From positions 1-64,000 of the forward strand of contig VAXW01000005.1 of assembly GCA_005884115.1 (NCBI GenBank): a stretch of 64,000 bases of DNA, read 5' to 3'. A program made the position numbers and the translations under genes. This DNA is from Actinomycetota bacterium (GTDB lineage: Bacteria > Actinomycetota > Thermoleophilia > Solirubrobacterales > Solirubrobacteraceae). Shown here piece after piece: positions 8,109 to 17,191 of this stretch. Every line of letters begins with the position of its first letter. Positions within the stretch are counted from its first letter, which is position 1. The notes under the pieces are model-generated. The model was not told the origin of the DNA, did no database searches, and saw only the letters and a list, made by a program, of their open reading frames with translations.

Positions 8109-9090
8109 TCCGCTGCTCCAGGAGCTCGTGGTCGGCGGTGTGTCCACGCGGGCGAGTGTGGTGGGGCTCGGATGCGCGCTCCCCGACCAGATCATCCCCA
8201 ACGCGCGTGTCGCAGAAGCGATCGCGGTCGACGAGGCATGGATAGAGCGTCGTACCGGGATCCGGTCGCGACGCCGCGCGGCTGCGGGAATGACCCTGCT
8301 CGACCTCGCCGTCCAAAGCGCGCGCGCCGCTCTCGAGGATGCAGTGCTCGATCCCGGAGAAATCGATCTCGTGATCCTGGCAACCGTCAGCCAAGAGCGC
8401 CGCTTGCCAAACGTCGCCCCGCAGCTCACTGCTGCCATCGGCGCAGCCTCCGCTGGCGCGTTCGACCTCGGCGCTGCGTGCAGCGGCTTCGTTACAAGCC
8501 TCGCCGTAGCGAGCGCGTCGATCGAAGCGGGCATGGCGCGCCACGCGCTCGTCGTCGGGGCGGACATGCTCTCGCGGCACACGGACCCGCGCGACCGCAG
8601 CACCGCCGCTCTGTTCGGCGACGGTGCGGGCGCGGTCGTTCTCAGCGCCGGTGACCGCGGCGGAGTGACTGCCGTGCACCTGGCAACCAACGGCGCCGCG
8701 GCGGAGCTGATCGTCACCGACCCCGAGACGGACCTGATCCGGATGGACGGACCGGAAACCTTCAGGGTCGCCGTCGACGCGATGGCGGAGGGCGTTCGCG
8801 CGGTCTGCGAGCGGGCAAACGTCGATCCGCTCGCAGACGTCGACCTGTTCGTCTTCCACCAGGCCAACGGGCGAATCACCCGCGCGCTGACCGAGCGTCT
8901 GCGGGTCCCTCACGAGAAGGTGGTAGACGGCATCGCGGAGGTCGGCAACACCTCTGCCGCGAGCGTCCCCCTCGCGCTCGAGCAGGCGCGCGCCGACGGA
9001 CGCCTGCGGGCCGGCAGTCGAGTGCTCCTGTGCGCCGTGGGTGCCGGATTCGTGTCGGCGGCGGCACTGCTCGAGTGGGAGCCCGCATGA
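8095..9090 (+). CDS. fabH: 3-oxoacyl-ACP synthase III
   Basis: ERRTGIRSRR, DLGAACSGFVTSL (Cys), FHQANGRI (His), VGNTSAASVPLAL (Asn). Confidence 0.9.
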   Translation: MSLPDPLLQELVVGGVSTRASVVGLGCALPDQIIPNARVAEAIAVDEAWIERRTGIRSRRRAAAGMTLLDLAVQSARAALEDAVLDPGEIDLVILATVSQERRLPNVAPQLTAAIGAASAGAFDLGAACSGFVTSLAVASASIEAGMARHALVVGADMLSRHTDPRDRSTAALFGDGAGAVVLSAGDRGGVTAVHLATNGAAAELIVTDPETDLIRMDGPETFRVAVDAMAEGVRAVCERANVDPLADVDLFVFHQANGRITRALTERLRVPHEKVVDGIAEVGNTSAASVPLALEQARADGRLRAGSRVLLCAVGAGFVSAAALLEWEPA

Positions 9091-9821
9091 GCAAACCCGA
9101 CTCTGCATGCGCGCTCGTGACAGGCGGCTCCCGCGGCATCGGTGCCGCGATCGCCGTCGGCCTCGCCGAGGATGGCTGGCCCGTCGTCGTCAACTACCGC
9201 AGCGACGGCGACGCCGCCGCGCGGACGGTCGCCGCGATCGAAGCGAAGGGTGGCCGCGCGGTCGCGGTTGCAGCCGACGTCAGCGACAGAGTCCAGGCAG
9301 AGCGGCTGCTGGACGAGAGCGTCGAGGCGATTGGTCCGGTGCTTTGCCTGGTCAACAACGCGGGCGTGCGAGCCGACAACCTCGCGGTCTCGCTCTCGGA
9401 CGACGAGTGGGACGCGGTTCTCACCACGAACCTCACCGGCTCGTTTCGCCTCACCCGGCTCGCGCTGCGCACGATGATCCGCGCTCGCTTCGGCCGTGTC
9501 ATCGGCATCGCCTCGATCGTGGGTCCGCGCGCGAACGCGGGACAGGCGAACTACGCCGCCGCCAAGGCCGGTCTGATCGGCATGAGCAAGACGGTCGCGG
9601 TCGAGGTGGCATCGCGCGGCGTCACCGTCAACACGGTCGCCCCGGGGTTCATCGAGACGGACATGACCCGCGACGTGCTCGAGCGCGCGGCGAGCGCCGT
9701 GCCAGCGCGACGCGCGGGCCGCGTCGAGGAGGTCGCCGCATGCGTGCGCTTCCTCGCGAGCGACGCGGCCGGCTACGTGACCGGGACAACGGTCTTCGTC
9801 GACGGCGGCCTCGCCGCTTGA
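9087..9821 (+). CDS. fabG: 3-oxoacyl-ACP reductase (SDR)
   Basis: ALVTGGSRGIGAAIA, NNAG, YAAAKAGLIGMSKTVA, TVNTVAPGFIETDMT. Confidence 0.9.
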   Translation: MSKPDSACALVTGGSRGIGAAIAVGLAEDGWPVVVNYRSDGDAAARTVAAIEAKGGRAVAVAADVSDRVQAERLLDESVEAIGPVLCLVNNAGVRADNLAVSLSDDEWDAVLTTNLTGSFRLTRLALRTMIRARFGRVIGIASIVGPRANAGQANYAAAKAGLIGMSKTVAVEVASRGVTVNTVAPGFIETDMTRDVLERAASAVPARRAGRVEEVAACVRFLASDAAGYVTGTTVFVDGGLAA

Positions 9822-9851
9822 GCCACAACCGAAAGAGAAAGGAGAAGCGCA

Positions 9852-10097
9852 ATGGCATCAACGATCACGAAGGACCAGGTCGAGGGGGTCGTCACCGACG
9901 CGCTCGTCAAGTTCGGCACCGAGCGTGAGCTGATCACCCCGGAGGTCACATTCGAGTCGCTCGACATCGACTCGCTCGACCTCTTTGAGCTCGGCCAGAT
10001 CATCGAAGAGGAGTTCAGCATCGAACTCAAGGGCAGCGACGTGAAGGACATCGCAACGGTCGGCGATCTCGTCCACGTCGTGGCGGCTCTGGCATGA
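9852..10097 (+). CDS. acpP: Acyl carrier protein
   Basis: FESLDIDSLDLFELGQIIEEEFSIEL with phosphopantetheine serine in DSLDL; strong AAAGGAG SD. Confidence 0.9.
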   Translation: MASTITKDQVEGVVTDALVKFGTERELITPEVTFESLDIDSLDLFELGQIIEEEFSIELKGSDVKDIATVGDLVHVVAALA

Positions 10098-11287
10098 GAC
10101 GCGAGATCGTCATCACGGGCCTCGGCGCAATCACGCCGCTCGGCATCGGCGCGCGGACGGTTCATGACCGTTGGAGCGCCGGAGTCTGCGCGATCGAAGA
10201 TGGCGAGGCAGTGTGTACCGACTTCGACGCGACCGACTTTCTCAGCGCCAAGGAGGTCCGCCGTGCCGACCGATTCACGCAGTTGGCGATCACGGCTTGC
10301 CAGGAGGCGCTCGCCGACGCTGGGTGGGCCGGTGCGTCGCCGTACCGGCCCGATGAGATCGGCTGCATTCTCGGCACGGGCATTGGCGGCATCGCCACGA
10401 TCGAGGCCAATCACGCGCGGCTTGTGGACGGGGCGGCCGTGTCACCGCTCGCGGTGCCGCTGATGATGGGCAACGCCGGCGCCGCCGCGCTCGCGATCCG
10501 GCACGATTTGCGCGGCCCCGTCTATGGAATCGTGTCCGCCTGTGCCGCCGGTGCGCACGCCATCGGCGCCGCGGCGAGGGCGATCGACTGTGGCGAAGCG
10601 GGCGCCGTGATCGCCGGTGGCGCAGAGGCCGCGCTCACGCCGCTCTCGCGAGCCGCGTTCTCAGCGCTCGAAGCGATCTCGAGATGCGGCGTATCGCGCC
10701 CGTTCGACGCTCGGCGCGACGGCTTCGTCATGGGCGAGGGGGCCGGCGTACTCGTCCTCGAGGACGGCGAGCAGGCGCGCCGGCGGGGAGCAAGAATCCT
10801 CGCACGGCTCCGCGGCTATGGCGCGACGTGCGACGCATCCCACCTGACGGCGCCAGCGCCGGATGGGGGCGGACCGTTCGCGGCGATGACGGCGGCGATG
10901 CGCGATGCCGAGGTCGAGCCGGACGAGATCGACTACGTGAACGCACACGGGACATCGACGCCGCTGAATGACCGCGCCGAGACGATCGCCATAAAGCGCG
11001 CTCTCGGGCCGAGAGCCGCCGAGATTCCCGTCTCCTCCACCAAGTCCGCGATTGGCCACCTCCTCGGGGCCGCCGGCGCGGTCGAGGCGCTCGCAACCGT
11101 GCTGGCTCTCCGCGCCCGCGTCGCGCCGCCGACGCTTGGATGGGAGGTGCGCGACCCCGAGCTCGATCTCGACTACGTCGACGGCAGCTCGCGCCCCCTG
11201 CGGACGAACGAGAGGCCACCGGTCGCACTATCGAACTCGTTCGGCTTCGGCGGCCACAATGCCGTCTTGTGCCTGGAGGCGGCGTGA
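10094..11287 (+). CDS. fabF: 3-oxoacyl-ACP synthase II
   Basis: ITGLGAITPLG, VSACAAGAHAIG (Cys), NAHGTSTPLND and STKSAIGHLLGAAGA (His), NSFGFGGHNA. Confidence 0.92.
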   Translation: MRREIVITGLGAITPLGIGARTVHDRWSAGVCAIEDGEAVCTDFDATDFLSAKEVRRADRFTQLAITACQEALADAGWAGASPYRPDEIGCILGTGIGGIATIEANHARLVDGAAVSPLAVPLMMGNAGAAALAIRHDLRGPVYGIVSACAAGAHAIGAAARAIDCGEAGAVIAGGAEAALTPLSRAAFSALEAISRCGVSRPFDARRDGFVMGEGAGVLVLEDGEQARRRGARILARLRGYGATCDASHLTAPAPDGGGPFAAMTAAMRDAEVEPDEIDYVNAHGTSTPLNDRAETIAIKRALGPRAAEIPVSSTKSAIGHLLGAAGAVEALATVLALRARVAPPTLGWEVRDPELDLDYVDGSSRPLRTNERPPVALSNSFGFGGHNAVLCLEAA

Positions 11288-12738
11288 GCCTCGCCCTCGC
11301 GGCTCGACCCGATGAGCGGCTCTCGCCTCTCGAACGGCTCGAGGTCCTATGCGATCCCGGGTCCCTGAGCCTGCTGCGGACCGAGGTTCACTCGCGGCGC
11401 ATGGGCGAGCGCGCGAGGCCCGGCGACGGTGTGGTGGCGGGAGCGGGACGCATCGACGGACGAGCGGTCTTCTGCTTCGCCCAGGACGGCGCGTTCGCGG
11501 GTGGCTCGCTCGGCGAAGCGCATGCCGACACGGTGGTGCGCGTTCACGAGCTCGCCGGGCGCGCGCGCGTGCCGGTGATCGGCTTCGTCGAATCAGCGGG
11601 CGCGCGCATGCAGGAGGGGGTCGCGGCACTTGCCGGTTATGGCCGGATCTTCCGGCAGCACGTCCGCTTGTCGGGCCAGGTCCCGCAGATCTCGATCGTC
11701 TGCGGCGCAGCGGCGGGCGGTGGCTCCTACGGACCAGCGCTTACCGACTTCGTGATCATGGCGGGAGCTCGCGCGTGCATGTTCCTCACCGGCCCCGGCG
11801 TCGTCTCCCGGGTCACGAGTGAGGCCGTCGACTCGCAAACGCTCGGAGGCTCTGGCGTGCACGAACGCAACGGCGTGTGCCAACTCGTCGCCTCCACGGA
11901 GGTGGACGGAGCCCTGCTCGCGCGCGATGTCCTGGACTACCTGCCGCAGAACGCGGGCGAACGCGTGGCTCGCTGGCCGGCGGTTGAGCCATCGGGAGCA
12001 CCCCCCGACGCTTTCGTACCCAGAGAGGAACGGCGCGTCTACGACATCCGCGATGTTGTGCGAGCGCTTGTCGACGGCGGACGGCTCTTGGAGATCTCGC
12101 CGCGCTACGCGCGCAACGTAGTCTGCGCGCTGGCCCGGCTTGACGGGCGCGCGATCGGCGTGCTCGCAAACCAGCCCGGCTACCTCGGCGGAGTGCTCGA
12201 CGCGGGCGCCTCCCAGAAGGCTGCCCGCTTCGTCCGTACGTGCAACCTGTTCGGTCTGCCGCTCGTCGTTCTCGTCGACACCCCGGGTTTTCTACCCGGC
12301 AGCTCCCAGGAGCGAGCGGGGATCATCCGCCACGGTGCGAAGCTCGTGCACGCCTTCGCCGAGGCGAGCGTGCCCCGCGTCACGGTACTTGTGAGAAAGG
12401 CATTTGGCGGCGCTTACATCGCGATGAACAGCAAGGATCTCGGCGCCGACTTCGTGTTCGCCTGGCCGAGCGTGCGGCTGGGCGTCATGAGCGCGATCCA
12501 GGCCGTCGAGATCATCCACCGTCGCGAGATCGGGGCCGCACGTGACCCGGAGCGCACCGCGCAGCGTCTCGCGGATGCGTACACCGCCGAGCACCTCGCG
12601 CCGGGAGTCGCCAGCGGCGAGGGCTTCGTCGACGAGGTGATCGCGCCTAGCGCCACGCGCGACCGGGTGGCTGGGGCGCTTGCCAGCCTCGAGGGCCATC
12701 GCCGCGAGCCCGCACCCGCAAGGAACATCCCGCTGTGA
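11284..12738 (+). CDS. Acyl-CoA carboxylase carboxyltransferase (AccD/PccB-like, two carboxyltransferase halves)
   Basis: ESAGARMQEGV, GAAAGGGSYGPALTDF, GVLANQPGYLGGVLDAGASQKAARFVRTCNLFGLPLVVLVDTPGFLPG, RKAFGGAYIAM. Confidence 0.9.
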   Translation: MSLALAARPDERLSPLERLEVLCDPGSLSLLRTEVHSRRMGERARPGDGVVAGAGRIDGRAVFCFAQDGAFAGGSLGEAHADTVVRVHELAGRARVPVIGFVESAGARMQEGVAALAGYGRIFRQHVRLSGQVPQISIVCGAAAGGGSYGPALTDFVIMAGARACMFLTGPGVVSRVTSEAVDSQTLGGSGVHERNGVCQLVASTEVDGALLARDVLDYLPQNAGERVARWPAVEPSGAPPDAFVPREERRVYDIRDVVRALVDGGRLLEISPRYARNVVCALARLDGRAIGVLANQPGYLGGVLDAGASQKAARFVRTCNLFGLPLVVLVDTPGFLPGSSQERAGIIRHGAKLVHAFAEASVPRVTVLVRKAFGGAYIAMNSKDLGADFVFAWPSVRLGVMSAIQAVEIIHRREIGAARDPERTAQRLADAYTAEHLAPGVASGEGFVDEVIAPSATRDRVAGALASLEGHRREPAPARNIPL

Positions 12739-13199
12739 GATGGGCTTCGGCATTCGACCAGCTCGAGCTTGGTGAAGAGTTCGAGACCCACGGTCAGAGG
12801 GTCACCGAAGCCGACGTCTTCTCGTTCGCAGCTCTGACCGGAGACATGCATCCCCAGCACATCGACGCGGAGTGGGCGGCCGAAAGTCTCTTTGGCGAGC
12901 GAATCGCCCACGGCGTGCTCGTTCTCGGCTACGCGGTCGGGCTGGCTCCTCTAGATCCAGGGCGCGTAATGGCTCTACGCGGGCTGCGCGACGTGGTCTT
13001 CAAGCGTCCCGTGCTGTTGGGAGACACGATCCGAGTCCATGGCAGCATCCACCGGCTGCTCCCAGTCGGCGACGCGGCCGGCCTCGTGACCTGCCGCTGG
13101 TCTGTGCTCAACCAGCGCGAGGAGCTCTGCGTGCGTGCTGACGTGGAGATCCTCTGGCGGCGAGATCGCGACGGGGTGGGCCAGGAGGCCGGGACGTGA
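12735..13199 (+). CDS. MaoC-like (R)-hydratase/dehydratase
   Basis: TEADVFSFAALTGDMHPQHIDAEWA...GERIAHGVLVLG hot-dog hydratase motif. Confidence 0.85.
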   Translation: MRWASAFDQLELGEEFETHGQRVTEADVFSFAALTGDMHPQHIDAEWAAESLFGERIAHGVLVLGYAVGLAPLDPGRVMALRGLRDVVFKRPVLLGDTIRVHGSIHRLLPVGDAAGLVTCRWSVLNQREELCVRADVEILWRRDRDGVGQEAGT

Positions 13200-13978
13200 T
13201 GCTCGACGGCAAGCGGCTCTTGATCACGGGAGTGCTCACGCGTCAATCGATCGCCTTCGAGGTTGCGCGTCAAGCCCAGCAGGCAGGGGCCGAGGTGGTG
13301 CTGACGGGCTTCGGCCGAGCCCGTCGCCTGACCGAGCGTGCCGCCGCGCAACTTCCGTGCGCAGCCGACGTGCTCGAGCTCGACGTCAACCGAGCCGAGG
13401 ATCTCGCTGCCCTCGGCGAGGCTCTCGCGCAGCGGTGGTCAGCACTCGACGGCGTCCTCCACGCAATTGCGTTTGCCCCTCCCGACGCGCTCGGCGGCGG
13501 GTTCATGACGACGCCGCCGGAGAGCGCGATGAGCGCGTTTCAGACGAGCGCCTTCTCGCTGAAGGCGCTCGTCGGTTCGTTGCAGCCGTCGCTCGCAGCG
13601 GCACCCGACGGCGCGAGCGTCGTAGGCCTCGACTTCGACGCAAGCGTCGCATGGCCCGTCTACGACTGGATGGGCGTGGCCAAGGCGGCCCTGGAGGGCG
13701 TCGCCCGATACATCGCCCGCGACCTCGGCCCTCTCGGGGTGCGCGTGAACCTGATCTCAGCGGGACCGCTGGAGACGGCCGCCGCGAGCGGGATACCAGG
13801 TTTTGATCGGCTCGCCCGCAGCTGGCAGTCCGGAGCGCCGCTCGGCTGGGATCCGACGGACGGGGGGCCGGTCGCGGCAGCAGCATGCTTCCTGCTCTCC
13901 GACATGGCGCGGGGGATCAGCGGGGAGATACTCCACGTCGACGGTGGCTTCCATGCGATCGGAGCGCCTTCGCCGTGA
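13196..13978 (+). CDS. fabI: Enoyl-ACP reductase (FabI/InhA-like SDR)
   Basis: GKRLLITGVLTRQSIAFEVARQAQQAGAEVVLTGF, YDWMGVAKAALEGVARYIARDLGPLGVRVNLISAGPL. Confidence 0.85.
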   Translation: MMLDGKRLLITGVLTRQSIAFEVARQAQQAGAEVVLTGFGRARRLTERAAAQLPCAADVLELDVNRAEDLAALGEALAQRWSALDGVLHAIAFAPPDALGGGFMTTPPESAMSAFQTSAFSLKALVGSLQPSLAAAPDGASVVGLDFDASVAWPVYDWMGVAKAALEGVARYIARDLGPLGVRVNLISAGPLETAAASGIPGFDRLARSWQSGAPLGWDPTDGGPVAAAACFLLSDMARGISGEILHVDGGFHAIGAPSP

Positions 13979-14370
13979 AGGCTCCATTGATCGGGATCGA
14001 CCTCATCGAGCCGGAGCGCCTGCGAGCTCGGCTCGAGAGCCGCCCGGCCCTCGCAGCCAAACTGTTCCACCCGGGCGAGCGCTCCTACTGCGAACGCACG
14101 AGCAAGCCCGAGCAGCATCTCGCGGCCCGGTTCAGCGCTAAGGAGGCCGTCGTCAAGGCGCTGGGACTCGCTGCGTTGGAACCCCTCGACATCGAGGTGG
14201 TGGGCGGGGGGGACAGCTGCGGCGTGCGGCTCCATGGTGCGGCTGCGCGCAGGGCAAGGGAGCTGGGCCTGCGGGTGACGATCTCGCTCACACACGTAGA
14301 TGGGGTCGCCGGAGCGGTCGCTGTGGCCCTCCCGGAGGACGCACCTGCACGAACCGATCATCTCCCGTGA
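13975..14370 (+). CDS. acpS: Holo-ACP synthase
   Basis: IGIDLIEPERL, FSAKEAVVKALGL, ISLTHVDGVAGAVAVAL; GTG start overlaps the fabI stop. Confidence 0.8.
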   Translation: MKAPLIGIDLIEPERLRARLESRPALAAKLFHPGERSYCERTSKPEQHLAARFSAKEAVVKALGLAALEPLDIEVVGGGDSCGVRLHGAAARRARELGLRVTISLTHVDGVAGAVAVALPEDAPARTDHLP

Positions 14371-14417
14371 TCGCCGTCGCCCAGCTCGACGAGGACATAC
14401 ACGCCTAGCATTGATGC

Positions 14418-15341
14418 GTGGCAACCGCGCCCGCGACGATCCGCAAGAACCAGGCAACGCTCGGCGCTGATGAGAAGCGGCGCCTGGTCGCCGCGCTGCT
14501 CGCCGTGAAGAAGAGCGGCAGGTACGACGACTACGTCCGTATCCACCTGAACATGGGGCAGATGCACCACACAGGGCCAAAACGCGGCCAGCGCAAGGTG
14601 CCGCCGCGAGGAATGGCGGGAATGGGCTCGATGGGGCAGATGATCCACGGGAATCCGACCTTCCTGCCGTGGCACCGCGAGCTGCTGCGGCGCCTCGAGC
14701 TGGATCTGCAAGCCGTCGACTCGAGCGTCGCGATCCCCTATTGGAACTGGGCCGTTGACGACTCCCCGACCTCCTCGCTGTGGCGGCCAGACTTCCTGGG
14801 CGCTGACGGGCGCGAGGCCGACAGGCGCGTGATGGACGGACCGTTCGCATACGACGCCGGGCGGTGGACGCTCAAGTACAACCAGCATCCGGAGCCTGAT
14901 CTCAAGCGGGCGTTCGCCGTGGACGCAACGGTGCTGCCGAGCGCCGCCGAGGTGCGAGCCTGCCTGGGCGAGACGCCCTACGACGCCGCCCCATGGGATA
15001 CCTCGAGCCGGCCGAGCTTTCGTAATCGACTCGAGGGCTGGATCGACGCGCCCGCCGGACAGGAGGTGGGAATGCACGACCTTGTCCATGTGTGGGTCGG
15101 CGGGACGATGAGCTACATGAGCTCACCCAACGATCCGGTCTTCTTTCTGCATCACGCCAACATCGACCGCCTCTGGGCGCAGTGGCAGCAGGCGCACCAG
15201 GGCCTCGACTACGCCCCGGCGCGCGGCGGCCCCGAAGGCGAGAACCGCGGCGATGCGCTGGACCCCTGGGGTGCGCCAGCGACGATCGCGAGCGTCCTCG
15301 ATCACCGCGCTCTCGGTTATCGCTATGACGATGAGGGCTAA
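14418..15341 (+). CDS. Tyrosinase-like copper protein
   Basis: FLPWHRELLRRLELDLQ, IPYWNWAVDD, HDLVHVWVGGTMSYMSSPNDPVFFLHHANIDRLWAQWQ. Confidence 0.9.
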   Translation: MATAPATIRKNQATLGADEKRRLVAALLAVKKSGRYDDYVRIHLNMGQMHHTGPKRGQRKVPPRGMAGMGSMGQMIHGNPTFLPWHRELLRRLELDLQAVDSSVAIPYWNWAVDDSPTSSLWRPDFLGADGREADRRVMDGPFAYDAGRWTLKYNQHPEPDLKRAFAVDATVLPSAAEVRACLGETPYDAAPWDTSSRPSFRNRLEGWIDAPAGQEVGMHDLVHVWVGGTMSYMSSPNDPVFFLHHANIDRLWAQWQQAHQGLDYAPARGGPEGENRGDALDPWGAPATIASVLDHRALGYRYDDEG

Positions 15342-15566
15342 CCCACACCGCGGCGGTTGACGCGCGGCGCGGCCGAGCTCGCGTCCACGGTCCGTCTCCT
15401 CGCCTTGCGAGCGGTTGATCGCCCCGTCCGCTTGCCGAACAGATCGGCGATCGTCAGCGACAGGCCCTCTCGGCGTCGTGGCCATACCCCCGCTTCGTCC
15501 GGCCACGCTCGCGGGCACGATGCGCGCGGGCGGATGAGCGCGTCCAGGTGGCGCGGGCCAGGTCGA

Positions 15567-15866
15567 TCAGCCGCGGCGCATCAGGCGACCGACGGCGGCC
15601 ATCATCTCGGCCGTGCGCGCGTCCTGCTCCGCGGGCTCGGCGCCGATCACGCACGTGTGGGCGTGGCCGTCGAGCAATCCGAGTGCGACCTTGTCGAGCG
15701 CTGCTTGGATCGCTGAGATCTGGGTGAGGACGTCGATGCAGTAGCGGTCTTCCTCGACCATGCGCTCGATGCCGCGGACCTGGCCCTCGATGCGCCCGAG
15801 CCGCGCTAGCAGCTGATCCTTGGTCGCGGTGTAGCCGCGGGTTGGTGTGCTCAGGGGTTGTGGCAT
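15567..15866 (-). CDS. CsoR/FrmR-family metal-sensing transcriptional repressor
   Basis: [52 protein letters not shown]. Confidence 0.9.
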   Translation of the reverse strand: MPQPLSTPTRGYTATKDQLLARLGRIEGQVRGIERMVEEDRYCIDVLTQISAIQAALDKVALGLLDGHAHTCVIGAEPAEQDARTAEMMAAVGRLMRRG

Positions 15867-15883
15867 ACCGGATATGCTACCAC

Positions 15884-15898
15884 TACCCCCTAGGGGTA
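15884..15898. promoter_or_regulatory. Putative CsoR-type operator
   Basis: Perfect inverted repeat TACCCC-CTA-GGGGTA in the divergent csoR/permease intergenic region. Confidence 0.7.
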
Positions 15899-15916
15899 TG
15901 TGCTACGGTCGTTGAG

Positions 15917-17191
15917 ATGACGGACGTCCTGGACGTGATCTGGCAGGGGCTGAGGGACTCGTTCCTGATGGCCTGGGAGGTGTGGTGGGCGCTCGTGATC
16001 GGCTTCGCGATCTCGGGGATCGTGCAGGCGTGGGTGCCGCGCGAGCGCATCGAGCGCGCGATGTCCGGCTCGGGACCAAAGCCCGTGGCGCTCGCAACCG
16101 GCCTGGGCGCGGCCTCGAGCTCGTGCTCCTATGCGGCGATCGCGATCGCCAAGAGCCTGTTTCAGAAGGGCGCATCGACCGCGACGACGCTCGCGTTCCA
16201 GTTCGCCTCGACGAACCTCGTGTGGGAGCTCGGCCTAGTGCTGTGGGTGCTGATCGGCTGGCAGTTCACGCTGGCGGAGTACGTCGGCGGGATCGTGATG
16301 ATCGCGCTTATGGGTGTTGTGCTGCGGGCGTTCGTCTCTCCGCGCCTGGAGGCGCAGGCCCGCGAGCACGCCCAGCGGGCCGACACGGGCCACCGGCACC
16401 AGGCCGTCGGCGAGTCGCGGAATTGGCGCCACCGGCTGACGTCGCTCTCGGCCTGGTCGGATGTCGCGCACAACTTCCGCGGCGACTGGCAGATGCTCTA
16501 CAAGGAGATCACCGTCGGATTCCTGCTAGCTGGATTCATCGCCCAGCTCGGCGACGACTTCTTCAACGGCCTGTTCCTCAAAGGCACAGGTGGCGCGCTC
16601 GCGGCGGTCGAGAACGTGGTCGTAGGCCCGGTCATCGCGGTGCTGAGCTTCGTGTGCTCGGTCGGGAACGTGCCGCTCGCGGCCGTGCTGTGGTCGGGCG
16701 GGATTAGCTTCGCCGGCGTGCTGGCCTTCCTGTTCGCCGATCTGATCGTGCTGCCGATCATCGCGATATACCGCAAGTACTACGGGACCGGCTACGCGCT
16801 GCGGATCGTTGGCCTGATGTTTGTGACGATGGTGATCGCGGCGCTGATCGTGGACGGGCTGTTCAGCGCCGCTGGGCTGGTCCCGACCGGGCCGCGGCCC
16901 TCCCGTGGTGACATCTTCGGCTCGATCGCCGTCAACTACAAGCTGGCGCTCAACCTGCTGGGAGCGGTGATCTTCGCCGCCTTCTTCTGGCTGACCGCGC
17001 GCCGCGGTGCGACCGATCCGGTGTGCGGCATGAAGGTCGACAAGGCCAAAGCGGTACGCATGGACTTCGCCGGCGAGACCTTCTACTTCTGCTCGAGTCG
17101 CTGTCTGCATGCGTACGAGGTCGACCGCGCCGAGATGGGCGCTGACGGCGCTCAGCGTCGACACGCCGGTGTCCATGTCCACGACCACTGA
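15917..17191 (+). CDS. Permease (ArsP/DUF318-like) with C-terminal YHS domain and His-rich tail
   Basis: GLGAASSSCSYAAIAIAKSLFQKGASTATTLAFQFASTNLVWELG permease motifs; C-term TDPVCGMKVDKAKAVRMDFAGETFYFCSSRCLHAYE...RRHAGVHVHDH. Confidence 0.85.
   Translation: MTDVLDVIWQGLRDSFLMAWEVWWALVIGFAISGIVQAWVPRERIERAMSGSGPKPVALATGLGAASSSCSYAAIAIAKSLFQKGASTATTLAFQFASTNLVWELGLVLWVLIGWQFTLAEYVGGIVMIALMGVVLRAFVSPRLEAQAREHAQRADTGHRHQAVGESRNWRHRLTSLSAWSDVAHNFRGDWQMLYKEITVGFLLAGFIAQLGDDFFNGLFLKGTGGALAAVENVVVGPVIAVLSFVCSVGNVPLAAVLWSGGISFAGVLAFLFADLIVLPIIAIYRKYYGTGYALRIVGLMFVTMVIAALIVDGLFSAAGLVPTGPRPSRGDIFGSIAVNYKLALNLLGAVIFAAFFWLTARRGATDPVCGMKVDKAKAVRMDFAGETFYFCSSRCLHAYEVDRAEMGADGAQRRHAGVHVHDH

Noticed and set aside
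7170-8879. 569-aa minus-strand ORF
   Set aside because: Antisense to fabD/fabH with catalytic motifs on the plus strand; translation has no recognisable domain
8098-9108. 336-aa minus-strand ORF
   Set aside because: Shadow ORF opposite fabH
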